A DNA stretch of 28,128 bases from Smittium culicis. Taxonomy: Eukaryota > Kickxellomycota > Harpellomycetes > Harpellales > Legeriomycetaceae. Below, piece by piece: positions 22,679 through 28,128 of this stretch (positions are counted from its first letter, which is position 1; each line of letters opens with the position of its first letter). A program made the position numbers and the translations under genes. The stretch covers positions 1-28,128 of the forward strand of contig LSSN01002375.1 of the NCBI GenBank assembly GCA_001970855.1. Direction: 5' to 3'. The notes below the pieces were generated by a model that did no database searches, was not told where the DNA came from, and worked only from the letters and a program-made list of their open reading frames with translations.

Positions 22679-24623
22679 TCATTCAAACTCCATATCTAAC
22701 TCTTCCAAATCCTCTTCGTCATCGTCATCGTCATCGATTTCAGTTTCTGATCCTGCTCTTTTAAACTCATTGTTTTGATTATTTTTTTGCCTACTAGATG
22801 AACCTTGGTTATCAAAAAATCCGCTTATTAAATCTGATGATGAACCGATTGCATCCAAGACGTCATCCGGCTCGCTAAGTTTAACAACATTTTCATCAGG
22901 ATAGCTGAATATTATTCTTTTCGTTGATATAAACCCAAGCACAATGAACAATGACCCGATAACAAACTGTGATGGGCTAATCATGGTTGCTGCCATCTCA
23001 TGGTTGTGTCTTTTTGGCGAACTATGAAACCAACTTAGCGGATTAAAAAAGCTTACTTTAGGCGTTAAGAATGTTTGTTTGAGGCTTGGGGACAATAGCT
23101 CAACCAAGTTAGATGAAAATTCTCTTATTGTATTGGGCTCATCCCTAATAACAAATTTAGGCTCTGATTTAGAAAAAGCTTTGTAGCTACTATCCAACTC
23201 GTTACCAGCACTCTTATTAGTAGATGCGCCAAGAATTTTGTTCATTCTCTCAACAAACTCCAATAGTTTTGGAAACTTGACAGATAGGAGATAGCTTAGT
23301 GTAGGTTTGTTTAAACTTTCTTTGTTGCATGTACTCAAGTATCCAAAGGCTACTGCATCCAATGTCGTCGGAAAATCTGCCATGAAAAAATCCTTTTCCC
23401 CAAGTAAAGTCTCTAGCATCAAGAAACATTTCTCTGCAGATTTAATAGCCTTGATAAATACACAAATAAATTAATTTTAATGGTTTGGTAAAAAATATCT
23501 AATAGAAATTGTGTATAAAATTTAACAATATTTTCAAACTACCTTATGCTCGCCACTTTTTTCTATTTTCTCTTTAAGATCTTTAAGACTCTATAATAAG
23601 TAATGCATTATAATGTATGGTAAATATTAAAAGCGTATTAATGACTAATTCTATATAATATAATCTTTTTATGGCTATAAAATGTTTACATTTTCAGGAT
23701 TTTTGGCCAAATCTCCACCCTTTCCTACATTTTTCTTCTCTTTTTTCTCAGTTTCTATCCACTCTAAGCTTTGTAAACGATTTGAAGCCTTTTCACGAAG
23801 AATAGATAATTTTACTTGACCATTTGCCAGTCCCAAATGCTTGGAAATATCTACCTTTGTGTTTTTTGAGAAATTCTCTTGAACAAAAAACATCTCGTAA
23901 ATCTATTTTATTTATTTAATTATAGTGACTTAGCCAAGCGAGTATATTCTTTATAGTTGAGTATGCGGAATAGTTATGCCTATACTTACAATAACGTCTT
24001 TTAGCATGCTTCTGATTACTGCTTGATACGTAGTTGAAATAGATTTTTGCTTTTGATCTAGATTTAAATCAAGATCGAAACCCTGCCATTAAAAAATTGA
24101 AATTACAAAAAAATATAAGTCTTTGTTTGAAAAATTGGATGCTTCATAGCTATAGATGTTAATAAGTTATGACATTACTTGTTTTTTTATGTGACTTATA
24201 GAATCACGGAATCCAAACTCGCAAATCTCTGGGTCATCTTGAACAAAAGGGTATTTCTCTAAAAAAAAATTTTTAGAAAGCAATATGAAGGTTAAATAAA
24301 ACACGTTAAGAGAATACTATGCAAATAAATATTACCTCCGTAAATGAAATCGGTTTCATTTGTTACTTTTATTCCCCAGCTTGAATTTGTCAATTGTAAG
24401 TAGGTCTAAAATATAAATATGGAATTTTTTTTATTTTTGCTCTAGAAAAAGGAAATTTTTACTTTTTATTACTAATTTTAAAATTTCATACTAGAATTGA
24501 TAAGCAATCAGGATCACTAGTTCGATTATTTGTTCCTGAAATGTAGCAGTCGCTTATTCCAACTGTCATTGTTGTCGGAGCTGCTTTATCTTGGTCAATT
24601 AATATTTTATCCGAGACTGACAT
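22679..24623 (-). CDS. Metaxin/SAM37-like mitochondrial outer membrane import protein
   Basis: Minus-strand exons are 24492-24623, 24336-24405, 24179-24258, 23990-24082, 23690-23902, 23543-23590 and 22679-23449, giving 468 aa. All six introns are GT-AG, 77-99 nt, and all but one are phase 0. The N-terminal part (L-TYLQLTNSSWGIKVTNETDF) fits the thioredoxin/GST-like fold of the metaxin/Tom37 family. The strongest match is the GST-C-like segment FFMADFPTTLDAVAFGYLS (residues ~232-250). A single membrane segment lies at ~364-393 (FVIGSLFIVLGFI). A 75-residue hydrophilic tail ends in a run of Asp/Glu. Family members (Sam37, metaxin-1) belong to the SAM complex, which inserts beta-barrel proteins into the outer membrane. 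The C-terminal anchor favours Sam37/metaxin-1 over Sam35. The symbol is left open because the N-terminal half is divergent. Confidence 0.83.
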
Positions 24624-24900
24624 TTTGTGCTTATATGCTCATGTAGTGGATTAATATGAGATTCTTATTCTAATCGTAGCTTTTTATTTGGACTAAGCTA
24701 CAATATAAGGTTTAATCAATAAATTATAAAACTGTAAGAGATTCTCTCGAAAACTAATTATTTCTAAAGTCTGACCATTATGGCTAATTACTTCTACTTA
24801 CGATTATTGGCTGTCTGCATTATTTTCTAGACCTATAATCGGCTATTAAACTCCTTCACAAAAACAGTGTTTATAACCAATGGTAGCTACAATAGGTTCT
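24624..24900 (-). promoter_or_regulatory. Promoter region of the metaxin-like gene with two CCAAT boxes
   Basis: Upstream of the minus-strand start lie ATTGG at 24806-24810 (in ATTATTGGCTG) and CCAAT at 24877-24881 (in ACCAATGG), about 185 and 255 bp from the ATG. These match the core of the CCAAT-binding HAP complex. The same words occur in other gaps in this window, so they are not specific to this gene. Confidence 0.4.
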
Positions 24901-27900
24901 TTGGCTTATATTTACGCAAATTCTAGTTATTTATGCTGTACTTTTGTAGATTCATAAAGATATTTAGATGCCTCTGTTTGGAAATGAGGATTTATTCATT
25001 TATATATACCTATCTTCAAAATAATTTACATTTTTAAACCGCATTAAGAATTAACGTCAATCGAGGCATATAGTTTGATCAGTATAAATAATGACCCAAT
25101 ATTGGAAAATATTTATACCTGTACTAAAAATGTCGTAGATAAAGCTTTATCTGCATAAAATTTATACCTGGATAATGCTTGAAGATTTTTTTATGACTTG
25201 ATTAAAAATAAATTATTTTAGACAATTTTTTAGAATCATATTGAAACCTCTATAACTTTAATTTTATTTTGGAATTCTAATAACACGATCTACAAATACG
25301 CAAAAAATTCAAATTCAATTATAAATTACCAAAACCGATTAAAATTAATGATCTCACGCGAAATATAAAATTTTAAAAGCTTATGAGGTAATTTTATCGA
25401 AATATATTAATTTTTAAATTACCTTTAGTATTTTTTTTTACATTAGCTGATATAATTTAGGTATAATGTCTTAGCTTCAGCACTTGCCTTATGATTTCAC
25501 TATTATTACTTCTTATCTCCTTATCATCCAGCTGAAAAAATTTATATAATTAAATAACTATTTTAACTATTTTAGTCCCTTAGTTCAAATTTCGATTTTT
25601 AAATCAGTATAAACGAGCGCTGTTAAAAAATATTTAAAAGATTGATATTCTTTAAAAAAAAAATTCTTCGTAGTTTAATTGCTGAAAATATATTTAATCT
25701 CTAGTGGCTTATGCAGTAGATATACTTGTTTAAGTATTTACAATTATTCATAAATCCATTTAAATATAAGAAGTTTTTACTATCGATATGAAAACTATGA
25801 CTAAATTTGATTAAGAATATTCTGATTTAATTAAATTTTTATTTTTGATATTTTAATAGTATTTTACCTTATTTTTATACTTGAGTCAAAAAAACCCTTT
25901 TTTTATATTTTAGATTTGTTATTTTAATACATCTATACTAGTTAAAATAATCATACCAGGAGAGAAATATTTCACCGATTTTTAATTTGAAACTAAGCAC
26001 AGTTATACATCTACATTCACAATAATTCTTTGGAAAAAAAAAATATTAAAATTTTCATTTCTTAATAGAATATCAATATATTTTTAGAATAAACTTGTAT
26101 TTATTATATTATAAAAGTTGTTAAATGTTAATAATTTATATAGAAAAGCTCTGTTTTTTTTTTAATAAATTTTATAATATTTTTTTATCTACCCCTTTTC
26201 CTTTTCTACATATATAAATACAGTTTGTTAAAAAAAATTTCTTTTTTAAAATTCAAATGTGTGTAACTTGATGTCAAAAAACTAAATTTCAAGATTTTGA
26301 TCTTGATTATTAAATAGAATAAGCAAATTTAGTATCAAAATACTGCTCTTTGATTTTTAGAAAATTAGATTGAACTTTTTTTCAAAATCCTTGGAGTCAA
26401 AATCATGAATTTCTAATTTATCGTTTATCAAAATTGATATGATATTATACTAATCTATTCCCATAAGATATATGAATAATTATTACAAAAATAATTCGTA
26501 TATTAATTACAATTTTGAAGCGAAATATTTTTATGATGTGATAAATGTTTGAAGAGAATCATTATATCTTTTTTTTTTAAAATAAACAGTATAAAAATTT
26601 TATTTAATTTGTAGATATGAGGCTAGCTATTGAAGGCTTTTTAAGATTAAAAATTAGATAGCGTTTTATGCAATTACTGACCTTTTTTCTTTGACTAGTT
26701 TCAGTGTTTTTTTTTCTTGCACTTTATGAAGATATTGTGGTAAATCAGACTCTATAACTAACATTAGTTACTCTTTTTTGATTAGTTTAAATACCTGATA
26801 CAAGCTGTAACACTTTTAAAGCATATTTTTTAAATTTAATCTTGATTTAGCTTTTTACTCTTGAGAACTTAGCCCACCACCTCTGAATTATCTAGCTTTT
26901 GGTATTATTTTATGAAATCAAAGGGAAACTGATGTTTATAGCTTTTAAAAAAACCAAAATATAAATGAAATATATGTACTTTCAGGATGCGACTGGTAAT
27001 GTTTAAAGTAATTATAGTTAAAATTTACCAAAGCATGTAAAGTTTTGAAAGAAATAGGTTAAAAAGTTTCTAAAATACTGATTAATTATCAAATTGGTAT
27101 TTAATTATTGTATTTTAAAATAACGTAGTTAGCTTTTAATATGGTATTCATCTATTCGGTGAGCTGAGCAAAAAATAATTGATAAAAATCTATCTTTTTT
27201 CAGCTATTATAATAAATATTACTATTTAGATGCTATTTTCAAATCCAAAATATACAGATCAAGATGTACATCTCAAAATCAAGCAGATTTCTTTACACAA
27301 TAACAATAATAGAATAGTCAAGTTTATTTAAAATTTATATTATAATAGTAATTTGACTTTAAGTTTATGAAAGTGGCTGACTTTATGATTACAATTGTTT
27401 TTTCCAAAAAATAAAAAAAAAAAAAAGGAAGTATATATATAATTTAATAACAAATTTGAATTTTCAATGAAGTTTTCAAGTTTGTGTAATATTTAAAAGT
27501 GCGTATTTTTGATATTATACTATATTAAGATTTGAAAAAACAGCATTTTATTTTTTACTGTGACATTGATTATAAATTTTGCTACTAAGAAAAAAAAATA
27601 TTTTGAAACCTTGAATAAAAATTAAATAAAATAAGAGGTTTCTATTGGCTATAAATAAAATTAATCAACAGTAAGCTTGTATAATGGTAAAAGTATGTAT
27701 ATTTCCTCCCCAAAATCCTTAAGAGAGTTTATTTTATATGAACTTTAATCACACATGATGAAGCTTGTGAGTAAATTCAACCAGTTTTCTCTATAAACGC
27801 TTGTTATTGGACCTTATGCTTTTCACTGATTTCTAGCTTATCGATCAAGGCATCCACTTATCGATGATACTCTAGAAGATTATATCATATAAAACATCAA

Positions 27901-28128
27901 AATATTTGCACCTTGAACAAATTTTTGCAAATTAGCCTTGAATATTTTGCGTTTGAAAATTTAGTTTGGCCATAGTAGGCGCTATTGATGCTAATAAATT
28001 CTTAGAATTAAATAATTCGACAGAAATTCGGGAGATATATTAAGCATATCAAAATTTGATTTTATAACCCCTTAGAAAAACTAATAACACTAAATGGAAT
28101 AAAACTACCATAATCATCAGTGGCAAAA
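24901..28128. other. 3.2 kb very AT-rich region without recognisable genes
   Basis: No open frame of 60 codons occurs on either strand. GC content is visibly lower than in the other gaps; for example the row at 25201-25260 has 9 G/C of 60. A and T runs are frequent (for example 27408-27426). No tRNA, rRNA or repeat array is recognisable. The word TTTATACCTG appears twice within about 50 bp near 25112 and 25162. It could be a gene desert, a decayed region or a chromosome landmark such as a centromere-type AT block. The sequence alone does not say. Confidence 0.5.

Overview
The window looks like nuclear DNA of an AT-rich fungus. It has A/T-rich gaps full of poly-A and poly-T runs. Genes are either intronless or cut by short GT-AG introns (about 70-215 nt), several with a CTAAT-type branch sequence near the acceptor. 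The gene set (RSC9 with an ARID domain, ORT1-type ornithine carrier, KGD4, TIM8, metaxin/SAM37, AGX1, ADE17) is fungal in character. The composition and intron style would suit an early-diverging lineage such as the Harpellales/Kickxellomycotina, but that placement is an inference. I see no bacterial operons, CRISPR arrays, rRNA, convincing tRNA or recognisable transposon.

Layout from left to right. 1-1118 is non-coding. RSC9 (+, 3 exons) lies at 1119-3722. A small oxidoreductase-like cysteine protein (-) lies at 4134-4472. A possible unrecognised small spliced gene starts 59 bp away at 4532, divergently (+). TIM8 (+, 1 exon) is at 5216-5461 and KGD4 (+, 1 exon) at 6627-6914. ORT1 (+, 4 exons) is at 8077-9563. 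A 2.4 kb gap follows. ADE17 (+, 4 exons) at 11941-14203 is convergent with LPD1 (-, 5 exons) at 14674-16687. LPD1 shares a 1.75 kb divergent promoter region with AGX1 (+, 4 exons) at 18433-20147. MRPL6/uL6m (+, 1 exon) at 21381-22199 is convergent with a metaxin/SAM37-like gene (-, 7 exons) at 22679-24623. The last 3.5 kb is very AT-rich and holds no gene I can see.

The exon structures were built by hand. For RSC9, ORT1, ADE17, LPD1, AGX1 and SAM37 the exon lengths sum to a whole number of codons, every intron is GT-AG (21 introns in all), and the joined protein matches the family across each junction.

Functionally the window is dominated by mitochondrial biology. Eight of ten confident genes encode proteins predicted to act in or on mitochondria: OXLD-like, TIM8, KGD4, ORT1, LPD1, AGX1, MRPL6 and SAM37. 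The exceptions are RSC9 (nuclear chromatin remodelling) and ADE17 (purine synthesis). Two metabolic links stand out. KGD4 attaches the LPD1-encoded E3 to the 2-oxoglutarate dehydrogenase complex. The consecutive trio AGX1 (makes glycine), LPD1 (L-protein of glycine cleavage) and ADE17 (uses 10-formyl-THF) lies along a glycine to one-carbon to purine route. Nothing here is clearly a new defence or mobile system. The most useful second looks are the AGX1 dual start, the small gene at 4532, the long acidic tail of the metaxin-like protein, and structured patches in the gene-poor gaps.
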